Part shown: piece by piece, positions 47,414 to 55,098 of the stretch
How positions within the stretch are numbered: position 1 is the stretch's first letter
Layout: each line of letters opens with the position of its first letter
Source of the DNA: DASXUX01 sp036504595
GTDB taxonomy: Bacteria > Planctomycetota > SZUA-567 > H5-PLA8
Direction: 5' to 3'
DNA length: 64,000 nucleotides
Assembly (NCBI GenBank): GCA_036504595.1
Contig: DASXUX010000081.1
Span: 248,001 to 312,000, forward strand
Notes under the pieces: generated by a model
Database searches by the model: none
What the model saw: the letters and a program-made list of their open reading frames with translations, nothing else
What the model was told of the DNA's origin: nothing
Translations under genes and position numbers: made by a program

Positions 47414-47422
47414 GCTGTTCTA
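47408..47422. promoter_or_regulatory. Palindromic candidate operator of the IclR-family regulator
   Basis: TAGAACGCTGTTCTA is a perfect 6-3-6 palindrome overlapping the -10 box, 22 bases before the start codon. IclR proteins usually bind such ~15-base dyads near their own promoter. Confidence 0.5.
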
Positions 47423-47444
47423 AGTTGAGTGTTGAGGTTCGCAC

Positions 47445-48230
47445 ATGGCTCCCGTCCTGGTCGGTCCCAAGTACAGTGTCTCCAATCTGGCGCGAGGCTT
47501 GGACGTGCTGGAGCTGCTGCTGAATCACCCCGGCGGGCTGGGCGTCAGCGACATTGCCGAACTGCTTGAGATCCCCAAGAACGCCGCCTTCCGCGTGACG
47601 ACCGCCTTGTGGGAACGCGGCTATCTGCTCCGCAACGATGACAATAAAACGTTCCGCCTCAGCCCCAAGCTGATGACGATGGGCTACAAGGCGGCCGACC
47701 GACAGGGACTGATTGAGCGCTCGATCCCATTCATGCGCCAGTTGCGCGATTCACTGAAGGAGACCGTGGTGTTGTGCGCTCTGGCGGAGAACGATGGCGT
47801 TGTCCTGGAGCAGGTGCCGGGACTGTATCCCTTCCGTTTCGTCGTCGATCCTGGTTCAACTTTCCACCTGCACACGTCCGCTCAGGGAAAGGCGCTGCTG
47901 GCCTTCCTGCCGCCGGCGACGCAGTCCGAACTGATTGAGAAGATCAGGTTTACGCGCTACAACGAGCGAACTATCGCGAGCAAGCAGGCGTTGCTCGCGG
48001 AACTGGAGAAGGTCCGGCGGCTGGGCTACGGGATCGATCACGCCGAGGAACTCGACGGCGTGCACTGCTGCGCGGCGGCGCTTCTCGATGCGCGCGGCTA
48101 TCCGGTCGCCGCGATCAGCACCACCGGCCCGGCGCAGCGCTTCACAGAATCGATGTTCGAGACGGTAGGGCGACAGATGCGCGAATGTGCGGAGAAGATT
48201 TCGCAGACGTTGGGACTAACTGAGAATTAA
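47445..48230 (+). CDS. IclR-family transcriptional regulator
   Basis: 261 residues. A winged helix-turn-helix at ~8-70 (SVSNLARGLDVLELLLNHPGGLGVSDIAELLEIPKNAAFRV type order) is followed by the IclR effector-binding domain (LRDSLKETVVLCALAENDGVVLEQ, FHLHTSAQGKALLAFLP, IDHAEELDGVHCCAAALLDARGYPVAAISTTGPAQRF). These usually regulate catabolic operons in response to a small molecule. It precedes a di-haem-type protein and an ABC sugar importer on the same strand, so it may control them. A palindrome overlaps its own promoter. The stop codon lies in an AATTAAA heptamer array. Confidence 0.92.
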   Translation: MAPVLVGPKYSVSNLARGLDVLELLLNHPGGLGVSDIAELLEIPKNAAFRVTTALWERGYLLRNDDNKTFRLSPKLMTMGYKAADRQGLIERSIPFMRQLRDSLKETVVLCALAENDGVVLEQVPGLYPFRFVVDPGSTFHLHTSAQGKALLAFLPPATQSELIEKIRFTRYNERTIASKQALLAELEKVRRLGYGIDHAEELDGVHCCAAALLDARGYPVAAISTTGPAQRFTESMFETVGRQMRECAEKISQTLGLTEN

Positions 48231-48293
48231 AAATGAAAAATTAAGAATCAACGGCTGCACGTTTGCCGTAGTTTTTACTTTTTAGTTTGAATT
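48223..48293. repeat. AT-rich heptamer hairpin (AATTAAA family)
   Basis: Left arm 48223-48248 AATTAAA, AATGAAA, AATTAAG; right arm 48271-48293 of complementary T-rich units. Despite the AT content it has the same 7-base rhythm and carries the stop codon of the IclR gene; the next gene's ribosome binding site follows. Confidence 0.75.
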
Positions 48294-48305
48294 GGAGGGG
48301 TTCCT

Positions 48306-51300
48306 ATGAAGGCTGCAAACTTCAAAGCGGCGCTCTTCATCCTTTTCGCATCCACGGCGCTTTCGGCTGCCGATCCGGCTTATTACGTCAAGAAAGAGAC
48401 CTGGCAGGAGACGATGCTCGCCTCGCGCCAGGCGCTTGCGGTGGCTCAAAAAGCCGCCGAAACGACCGCGCCGGTTAAAGTCAGCACGGACGTGATGCGC
48501 GGCGGCGATCCCGGCAAGGAAATGAAAGTGCCGGTCTCCGGATGGAAGGACCTTTGGCTGATCGTCGATGACGTTGAAGATTATGACCACGATATGGCCG
48601 ACTGGGCCGATGCGTGTGTGATCGGCAAAGACGGCAAGGTCCTCTACCTCGACACGATCGATCCCGTTTCGGTCCGGCAAGGCTGGGGCCAGTTCCACCG
48701 CAACAAGAACGTGCTCGGCGGGCCGATTGCGTTTCACGACAAAGCCTTCGCGCGCGGCCTGGGCACGCACGCCATTAGCGTCATTCATTACGACCTGCAG
48801 GGCAAGTACGACACCTTCACCGCCTGGGTCGGCGTGGATAAGGCCAAGAGCAAGAATCAGGGCAGCGTGCGTTTCATCGTCAGCAGCGCGGACGTTTCGA
48901 AAACAAAGAGCCTTGGCGGAGAGCTATGGGATCTGGTTGCGCGCGATTTCAATACGCCCACGCCGCAGCGCCAGATCGCCTGGGAACGCGACGATAAGAT
49001 TTGGGAAACCGATTCGCTCGAAGCAGCGGCGCTGGCCAAACGCTACGCGGGCGCGACGCGGGGCCAGCTCGGCGAGCAGGTCGGAAAGCTGGCTGGGGAA
49101 GCCAAGGATGTCGCCGCGCTGCAGCCGATTCGCGAACTCTACTACCGCTTCCATCAGGTGCAGCAGGCGATGTCGCAGCTCAAAGGCTTCAGCTTCCAGT
49201 CGCTGCGGCTGGCTGTGACGGACCTCAACGCGAGCTTCGGCGAGAAATACGTCAAAGGCGCGGAGTACCTGAAGCGCGTTGACGATCTGGAGAAAACGTG
49301 GCTGGAGATGACGGCCGACGGCAAAAAGGCCGATCCGGCAAAAGTCGGTGAAGTATCTGAAAAGCTCGCGGCTTTGCAGCAGGAAGCGTTGCTGGCCAAT
49401 CCGCTGCTGGACTTCGACAAGCTGCTGCTGATCAAGCGCAACGCGAAAAACCTGGGCCTCCCGCAGAACTGGCAAAGCAACTCCACGCTGCACAAAAACG
49501 GCTTCGAGAACGAAATCCAGGTGATGTCACCGGTAAAGCCCGGTTCGCCAGCGAAGACGTTCTACAAGCCTGATGGCGGCAAGTTCGTCGGCGACATGTG
49601 CCTGCACTTCGACGCGCAGAAAATGCTGTTCTCATCTATCGGAGCGAACGGCCGCTGGCACATCTTTGAAATCGGCATCGATGGCCAGAACTTGCGGCAG
49701 GTCACCCAGAACGACCAGCCGGATGTCGATTACTACGACGCCTGCTATCTGCCCAACGGCAAGATCGCGATGAACTCCACAGCGTGCTTCAACGGCGTGC
49801 CGTGCGTGTTCGGTTCGGATCACGTTTCGAATCTGTACGTGATGGATTCGGACGGAAAAAACATCCGCCAGCTTTGTGTCGATCAGGAACACGACTGGTC
49901 TCCGACGGTTCTGCCCAACGGCCAGATCATGTACCTGCGCTGGGAATACACCGACACGCCGCACTCCAACACGCGCCTGCTGTTTCACTGCAATCCCGAC
50001 GGCACCGAGCAACTGGAGCTCTACCATAGCAATTCGTACTGGCCCAATGGCATGTTCTACGCCAAACCAATTCCTGACCATCCGTCGAAGGTCGTGGGAA
50101 TCGTGACCGGACACCATGGCGTTCCGCGGATGGGCGAACTGGTGATCATCGATCCCGCCGCGGCGCGGAACGAGAACGAAGGCGTCGTGCAGCGCATTCC
50201 CGGCTACGGCAAAAAGGTCGATGCGGTTTATGCCGATCAACTGGTGAATGGAAGCTGGCCGAAGTTCCTGCATCCGTGGCCCCTGAACGAAAAGTACTTC
50301 CTCGTCGCCGCTCAGCCGACGGCGCAGTCGCTGTGGGGCATTTACCTTGTCGATGTGTACGACAACATGCTGCTGCTCGCCGAAAGCCCCGGTTACGCAT
50401 TGCTCCAGCCAGTGCCAGTCAAGAAAACGCCGACGCCGCCAGTCATTCCGGAGAAGGTCGATCCCTCGCGCCACGACGCGACCGTGTACATCTCGAACAT
50501 TTATCAGGGCGAAGGCATGAAGGGCGTGCCGAAGGGAACTGTCAAGCAGTTGCGCATCTTCACCTATCATTTCGCGTATCAAGGAATGGGCGGCCTGCTG
50601 GGTGTGCTGGGCATGGACGGCCCGTGGGATATTCGCCGCATCATGGGCACGGTGCCCGTCGAACCCGACGGCTCGGTGAGATTCCGCATCCCCGCGAACA
50701 CGCCGATCTCCATGCAGCCGCTCGACGACCACGGCTGCGCCGTGCAGCTCATGCGAAGCTGGATCACCGGTATGCCGGGCGAAAACGTTTCGTGCGCCGG
50801 CTGCCACGAAAAGCAAACGACCGCGCCTGTCAATCAGAAGGCTGTGGCGTTCTCCAAGCCCACGGCGGAGATCAAGCCGTGGTATGGTCCGGTGCGCGGG
50901 TTCGCGTACAAGCGCGAGGTCCAACCGGTGCTCGACAAGCACTGCATCGGCTGCCACGACGGCAAGGAACACAACTTTGCCGGCGCGGAGGCCGGCACCA
51001 CCAAAGTCATGATCGATCTGCGCGGCACCGAAAAAATCAAAGACTTCCGCATGGAAACGCCGGGCAACGGCGGCGGACATGCGGGGCGGTTCTCGGTCGG
51101 TTACGCCGAACTGCACCGCTTTGTGCGGCACGCGACGATCGAATCGGATTATCACACGCTGACGCCCGGCGAATATCACGCCGAAAATACCGAGCTCATC
51201 CAGATGCTGCGCAAGGGCCACTACAACGTGAAGCTTGACGCGGAGTCCTGGGACCGGTTGATCACGTGGATCGATCTGCACGCGCCCTATCATGGCACCT

Positions 51301-52415
51301 GGAACGAAGAACTGGTCAATCCGGGCAAGCAGATCGAACGCCGCCGCGAATTGCGCAAGCTGTACGCGGGCATCGACGAAAACCCGGAAGAAGTTCCGCC
51401 CACCAAACCATCCGAACCCTTCGTGATGCCGGTAGCGCCGGCGTCCCTGCCGGCCGGCACGGAGGCCGGCGCTACCGCGAGTGGCTGGCCCTTCGACGCC
51501 GCCGAAGCCGCAAAGCGGCAAGCGGCTGCGGGCGGGGTGGGGAAGCAGACGATCGATCTGGGCAACGGCATCAAACTGGACCTGGTGCTTGTCCCGGCCG
51601 GTGAATTCGTTATGGGCGATGCAAACGGCGAGGCCGACGAGAAGCCGCTGACGAAGGTGAAGATCGACAAACCGTTCTGGATGGGCCGCTGCGAAGTGAC
51701 TAACGCGCAGTACAACGTCTTCGACGCGCTGCACGACAGCCACTGCATTTCAAAGCAGGCTTATCAGTTCGGCGTGCACGGCTTCCCGTCCGACAAGCCG
51801 GAGCAGCCGGTGATCCGCGTCTCGTGGGATGAGGCCATGGCGTACTGCAAGTGGTTGTCTACGAAGACGGGCCAGAAGTTCTCGCTGCCGACGGAAGCGC
51901 AGTGGGAATACGCCTGCCGCGCCGGATCGGCCAGCCCGCTGTTCTTTGGCGACACGAACAGCGATTTCTCGACATACGCGAATGTGGCGGACAAGAAGCT
52001 GCGGCAGTTCGCGAGCAACCCGTATACGGTTTTCGAGCCGCTGAAGAATCCGAGCAAGTACGAGGACTACACGCCGAAGGACGATCGCTTTGACGACGGC
52101 GGACTGGTCTCGGTCGAAGTGGGCAGATACAAGCCCAATGCGTGGGGCCTGCATGACATGCACGGCAACGTCGCCGAATGGACTCGCACGACGTACAAGC
52201 CGTATCCCTACGACAGCGCCGATGGCCGCGACAACGGAGAAAGCGGCACGCGCAAAGTCGCTCGCGGCGGTTCCTGGCGCGATCGCCCGAAATGTTGTCG
52301 CTCCGGTTTCCGCCAGAACTATCCGTACTGGCAGCGTGTGTTCAACGTGGGGTTCCGCGTGATTTGCGAAGCGCCGCCGGAAGCGAAGATCGCCGTTGCG
52401 GCGGCGGACAAATGA
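48306..52415 (+). CDS. Large exported NPCBM - di-CxxCH - SUMF1 multidomain protein
   Basis: 1369 residues from ATG 48306 after GGAGGGG; signal peptide KAALFILFASTALSAADP. Residues ~70-200 resemble the NPCBM carbohydrate-binding module (FHDKAFARGLGTHAISVIHYDLQGKY). Residues ~400-1000 match the hydrazine synthase alpha-like protein at 6138-9272, with TolB-like strands and two haem motifs, CAGCH (Cys830) and CIGCH (Cys880). The C-terminal ~280 residues are a SUMF1/formylglycine-generating-like domain (LVPAGEFVMGDANGEADEKP, LPTEAQWEYACRAG, HDMHGNVAEWTRTTY, RGGSWRD). Two copies of the 46-bp palindrome are inside, one shortened (50979-51002) and one full (51431-51476) between haem and SUMF1 parts. 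A sugar-related redox role is inferred from the ABC importer that follows. Confidence 0.82.
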   Translation: MKAANFKAALFILFASTALSAADPAYYVKKETWQETMLASRQALAVAQKAAETTAPVKVSTDVMRGGDPGKEMKVPVSGWKDLWLIVDDVEDYDHDMADWADACVIGKDGKVLYLDTIDPVSVRQGWGQFHRNKNVLGGPIAFHDKAFARGLGTHAISVIHYDLQGKYDTFTAWVGVDKAKSKNQGSVRFIVSSADVSKTKSLGGELWDLVARDFNTPTPQRQIAWERDDKIWETDSLEAAALAKRYAGATRGQLGEQVGKLAGEAKDVAALQPIRELYYRFHQVQQAMSQLKGFSFQSLRLAVTDLNASFGEKYVKGAEYLKRVDDLEKTWLEMTADGKKADPAKVGEVSEKLAALQQEALLANPLLDFDKLLLIKRNAKNLGLPQNWQSNSTLHKNGFENEIQVMSPVKPGSPAKTFYKPDGGKFVGDMCLHFDAQKMLFSSIGANGRWHIFEIGIDGQNLRQVTQNDQPDVDYYDACYLPNGKIAMNSTACFNGVPCVFGSDHVSNLYVMDSDGKNIRQLCVDQEHDWSPTVLPNGQIMYLRWEYTDTPHSNTRLLFHCNPDGTEQLELYHSNSYWPNGMFYAKPIPDHPSKVVGIVTGHHGVPRMGELVIIDPAAARNENEGVVQRIPGYGKKVDAVYADQLVNGSWPKFLHPWPLNEKYFLVAAQPTAQSLWGIYLVDVYDNMLLLAESPGYALLQPVPVKKTPTPPVIPEKVDPSRHDATVYISNIYQGEGMKGVPKGTVKQLRIFTYHFAYQGMGGLLGVLGMDGPWDIRRIMGTVPVEPDGSVRFRIPANTPISMQPLDDHGCAVQLMRSWITGMPGENVSCAGCHEKQTTAPVNQKAVAFSKPTAEIKPWYGPVRGFAYKREVQPVLDKHCIGCHDGKEHNFAGAEAGTTKVMIDLRGTEKIKDFRMETPGNGGGHAGRFSVGYAELHRFVRHATIESDYHTLTPGEYHAENTELIQMLRKGHYNVKLDAESWDRLITWIDLHAPYHGTWNEELVNPGKQIERRRELRKLYAGIDENPEEVPPTKPSEPFVMPVAPASLPAGTEAGATASGWPFDAAEAAKRQAAAGGVGKQTIDLGNGIKLDLVLVPAGEFVMGDANGEADEKPLTKVKIDKPFWMGRCEVTNAQYNVFDALHDSHCISKQAYQFGVHGFPSDKPEQPVIRVSWDEAMAYCKWLSTKTGQKFSLPTEAQWEYACRAGSASPLFFGDTNSDFSTYANVADKKLRQFASNPYTVFEPLKNPSKYEDYTPKDDRFDDGGLVSVEVGRYKPNAWGLHDMHGNVAEWTRTTYKPYPYDSADGRDNGESGTRKVARGGSWRDRPKCCRSGFRQNYPYWQRVFNVGFRVICEAPPEAKIAVAAADK
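50979..51002. repeat. 46-bp palindrome, copy 4 (partial)
   Basis: GCCGGCGCGGAGGCCGGCACC, the right half of the palindrome with one core change; translated as AGAEAGTT in the same frame as other copies. Confidence 0.7.
51431..51476. repeat. 46-bp palindrome, copy 5 (full length)
   Basis: Complete copy with arms GGTAGCGCCGGC / GCCGGCGCTACC, translated as VAPASLPAGTEAGAT in the linker leading to the SUMF1 domain. It differs from copy 1 at only a few bases. Confidence 0.92.
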
Positions 52416-52419
52416 ATTG

Positions 52420-52578
52420 AACCGCAAAGACGCGACGACGCAAAGAACAGCAGGGCCTGGGGTATCGGGTATCGGGTATGGGGTATGGGGTATGGTAGAG
52501 GCTGCGATTATCTACACCCGATACCCTATACTCGATACCCCATACCCGCCGTTCTCTGCGCCTTTGCGTCTTCGCGGT
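52420..52578. repeat. Two-layer hairpin: CGCAAAGACGC arms outside, GGTATCG heptamers inside
   Basis: Outer arms 52420-52447 (AACCGCAAAGACGCGACGAC) and 52551-52578 (CTTTGCGTCTTCGCGGT). Inner arms are GGTATCG, GGTATCG, GGTATGG, GGTATGG, GGTATGG at ~52460-52496 and the complement at ~52515-52547. It fills most of the 238-base gap between the multidomain gene and the ABC transporter genes. Confidence 0.92.
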
Positions 52579-52653
52579 GAGCAAGGCTGTTGCTTGAACC
52601 CAACGCTCGTGCTAAAGATGTGAGTCTCTGTCGAAAGCACGGGAGCGGGTTGA

Positions 52654-54051
52654 GTGGATTATCCGCCGGGAAAAGCGCCGCTGGCGATTCTGCTGATGGC
52701 TCTCATCAGCGGTGCGCTGTTGTTGCTTTTCCCGCCCCAGAAGTCCAGCGGCAACCTTGAAGTCTGGACCTTCGCCGATAGCCACTATCAGGCGTACAGG
52801 AAGCTGATGCCGAAGTTCGAAGCTTCGCACCCCGGCGTGAAGGTCGATCTCCAGTACGTTCACATCAACGCCGTCACATCGCGCCTAAGGACCGCGTTCG
52901 CCTCCGATCTGCCGGTGCCGGATATGCTGGAGACCGAAATCAGCACCGTCGGTTCGTTCTTTCTCGGACCGCTGAAGGACGTCGGGTTCGTTGATCTTAC
53001 CGAGCAACTGCACAAGATTCCGCCCGACGGCGGACCTCCGTGGATCGACCGCGTGGTGAAGTCGCGCTTCGCGCCGTATACCGTCCGGCGCAAAGAGAAC
53101 GGCGTCTACACAGACCACATTTTCGGCCTGCCGCACGACGTCCATCCGTGTTTGCTCGGTTACCGCAAAGACGTTTTCGATGCGCATGGAATCGACGCGG
53201 AGAAGTTGACCACGTGGGATGCGTTCATCACCGAAGGCCGCAAGTTGATGGCCAAGCTCAACGCAGAAGACAAGAGCGGAAACAAGCACTATCTGATCGA
53301 ACTCAACGAGGCCGCGCCGGATCAGTTCGAATGCCTGCTCTTTCAAAACGACGGGCAATATTTTTCGCCCGAAGGCGAACTGCGGATGGACGATGAGGCG
53401 TCCGTTCAGACCATGCTGTGGTACATCCCGCTGGTGGCCGGGCCGGACAAAGTCGGCTATTCGCTGGGCTGGAACTTCGAACTCGTCAGCAAGGCGCATG
53501 CGGACAATCTGATGCTGGCGACGATCATGCCCGACTGGTTCAGCGCGTTCTACCAGAAGTACGTGCCTGCGGCGGCGGGAAAAATGGCCCTGATGCCGCT
53601 GCCGGCGTTCAAGCCCGGCGGGCGGCGCACGAGCACGCGGGGCGGGACGATGCTGGGTTTCACCAAGCAAAGCAAGCAGTTCGAGCGCTGCTGGGAACTT
53701 GGGCTGCTGATGTATTTTGACGTGGAATCGCGGATCGAGCAGTTCAAGGAGTTCAATATTCTGCCGCCGACGCGCGACGCGTGGTCGCACCCGGCGCTAA
53801 GCGAACCCAATCCGTATTTCAGCAATCAGCCGTTGGGAAAACTCTATGCGGAACAGGCCGATAACACGCCGCCGCAGTACACCAGCCCGAACATTCAACT
53901 CGCCAAGGCGAAGCTGGGCGAAGCACTGACGGACTGCGCGACGTACTACAACAAAAACGGAGCGAATGGATTCGAGGAGTACGTCCGCAAGCGCATGAAG
54001 GCATCGGGCGATGAGGTGCGGCTGCAGGCAAAGTTGAATCCGTACAAATAA
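52654..54051 (+). CDS. ABC sugar transporter, extracellular solute-binding protein
   Basis: 465 residues from GTG 52654, with GGAGCGGG upstream. One N-terminal helix (APLAILLMALISGALLLLF) anchors or exports a family 1 solute-binding fold: LEVWTFADSHYQAYRKLMPKFEASHPGVKVDLQYV, VPDMLETEISTVGSF, IFGLPHDVHPCLLGYRKDVFDAHGID, LTTWDAFITEGRKLMAKL. There is no lipobox cysteine, so it is probably a signal-anchored or cleaved periplasmic protein. Family 1 binding proteins take up oligosaccharides, glycerol-3-phosphate or similar. It is first of three transporter genes on the plus strand and may answer to the upstream IclR regulator. The sugar is unknown. Confidence 0.9.
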   Translation: MDYPPGKAPLAILLMALISGALLLLFPPQKSSGNLEVWTFADSHYQAYRKLMPKFEASHPGVKVDLQYVHINAVTSRLRTAFASDLPVPDMLETEISTVGSFFLGPLKDVGFVDLTEQLHKIPPDGGPPWIDRVVKSRFAPYTVRRKENGVYTDHIFGLPHDVHPCLLGYRKDVFDAHGIDAEKLTTWDAFITEGRKLMAKLNAEDKSGNKHYLIELNEAAPDQFECLLFQNDGQYFSPEGELRMDDEASVQTMLWYIPLVAGPDKVGYSLGWNFELVSKAHADNLMLATIMPDWFSAFYQKYVPAAAGKMALMPLPAFKPGGRRTSTRGGTMLGFTKQSKQFERCWELGLLMYFDVESRIEQFKEFNILPPTRDAWSHPALSEPNPYFSNQPLGKLYAEQADNTPPQYTSPNIQLAKAKLGEALTDCATYYNKNGANGFEEYVRKRMKASGDEVRLQAKLNPYK

Positions 54052-54213
54052 AGTAAAAAGTAAAAAGGAAAAAGGAAAAGAGAGAAACGGCGCGCGGAAG
54101 GCAAACAAGTGGAAAGTAACGAGGAGAAGGAAACGGCAAGAAGCGAAGCGCCGAGTTCGCGTTCGGTCAGCCGCTCGTCTTTTTCCTTTTTGCTTTTTCC
54201 TTTTAGCTTTTCC
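54051..54213. repeat. A/T-type heptamer hairpin (AAAAAGG) overlapping the permease start
   Basis: Left arm 54051-54088 AAAAAGT, AAAAAGG, AAAAAGG; right arm 54176-54213 CCTTTTT-type units. The right arm lies inside the reading frame and encodes SSFSFLLFPFSFS near the N-terminus of the first permease. Confidence 0.85.
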
Positions 54214-55098
54214 TGGCGTGCGCAGCAGAAGCTGGCGCCGTATCTGTTCGTCTCGCCGTTTCTGATTTTGTTCTGCGTTTTCGGCGTCTATCCGATCGTC
54301 AAGAGCCTGTATCTCGCGTTCCATTGCACGAACGGGCCGCGTTCGGTGGTGTTCACCGGTCTGGACAATTTCTGGTTCCTGATCAGCGATCCGGACTTTA
54401 TTACGGCGCTGAAGAACACCGCTATTTTTGCGTTCTTCTCGATCTTTCTGCAACTGCCGCTGGCGCTCGGGCTGGCGCTGCTGCTCAACGCGACCTGGCT
54501 GAAAGGCCGCAACACGTTTCGCTTCATTTTCTTCGCGCCGAACCTGGTTGGGCAGGTGTTCGTCGGATTCTTGGGCGGCGTGGTGTTCTCGCCGCGGTAC
54601 GGGCTGTTTTCAAAGTTCATGACGTTTGCGATGGGTCTTGATCCGGACATCAAGTGGCTTGGCGACGATCAGTTCGTCATGCCGACGCTGGTGCTGATCG
54701 CCCTGTGGATGTATGTCGGCTACAACTGCATCTACTTCCTGGCGGCGCTGCAATCGGTCGAGCGCGAACTGCACGAGGCCGCGGCCGTCGATGGCGCCAA
54801 CGCGTGGCAGCGCTTCTGGCACATCACGGTGCCGGCGATCAAGCCCGTGGTGCTGATCGTCGTCATCATGAGCACGCTCGGGTCGTTCCAATTGTTCGAA
54901 CTGCCCTACACTCTGCTGAACAGCACGTCGGGGCCGAACAAGGCGGGCCTGACAATCGTGATGTATCTGTACCAGCGCGGCTTCGACATTGGCAACCTCG
55001 GGTATGCGTCCACCATTGGGTGGACGCTGGCGCTGATCGTGATGATGATCAGCTTTGCGCAGAAGCAAATGTCGGGAGCGATGCGCGGAAATGATTAG
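54109..55098 (+). CDS. ABC sugar transporter permease (MalF-like)
   Basis: 329 residues as annotated from GTG 54109; the first ~35 residues (rich in S, R, F) are encoded by spacer and heptamer repeat, and the conserved protein begins near RAQQKLAPYLFVSPFLILF. Six helices: PYLFVSPFLILFCVFGVYP, NTAIFAFFSIFLQLPLALGLA, and the rest to FDIGNLGYASTIGWTLALIVM. The EAA-type loop that contacts the ATPase reads HEAAAVDGANAWQRFWHITVPAIKP. It forms the inner-membrane channel with the next gene. The true start cannot be fixed: no better start codon lies between the repeat and the conserved region. Confidence 0.9.
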   Translation: MESNEEKETARSEAPSSRSVSRSSFSFLLFPFSFSWRAQQKLAPYLFVSPFLILFCVFGVYPIVKSLYLAFHCTNGPRSVVFTGLDNFWFLISDPDFITALKNTAIFAFFSIFLQLPLALGLALLLNATWLKGRNTFRFIFFAPNLVGQVFVGFLGGVVFSPRYGLFSKFMTFAMGLDPDIKWLGDDQFVMPTLVLIALWMYVGYNCIYFLAALQSVERELHEAAAVDGANAWQRFWHITVPAIKPVVLIVVIMSTLGSFQLFELPYTLLNSTSGPNKAGLTIVMYLYQRGFDIGNLGYASTIGWTLALIVMMISFAQKQMSGAMRGND

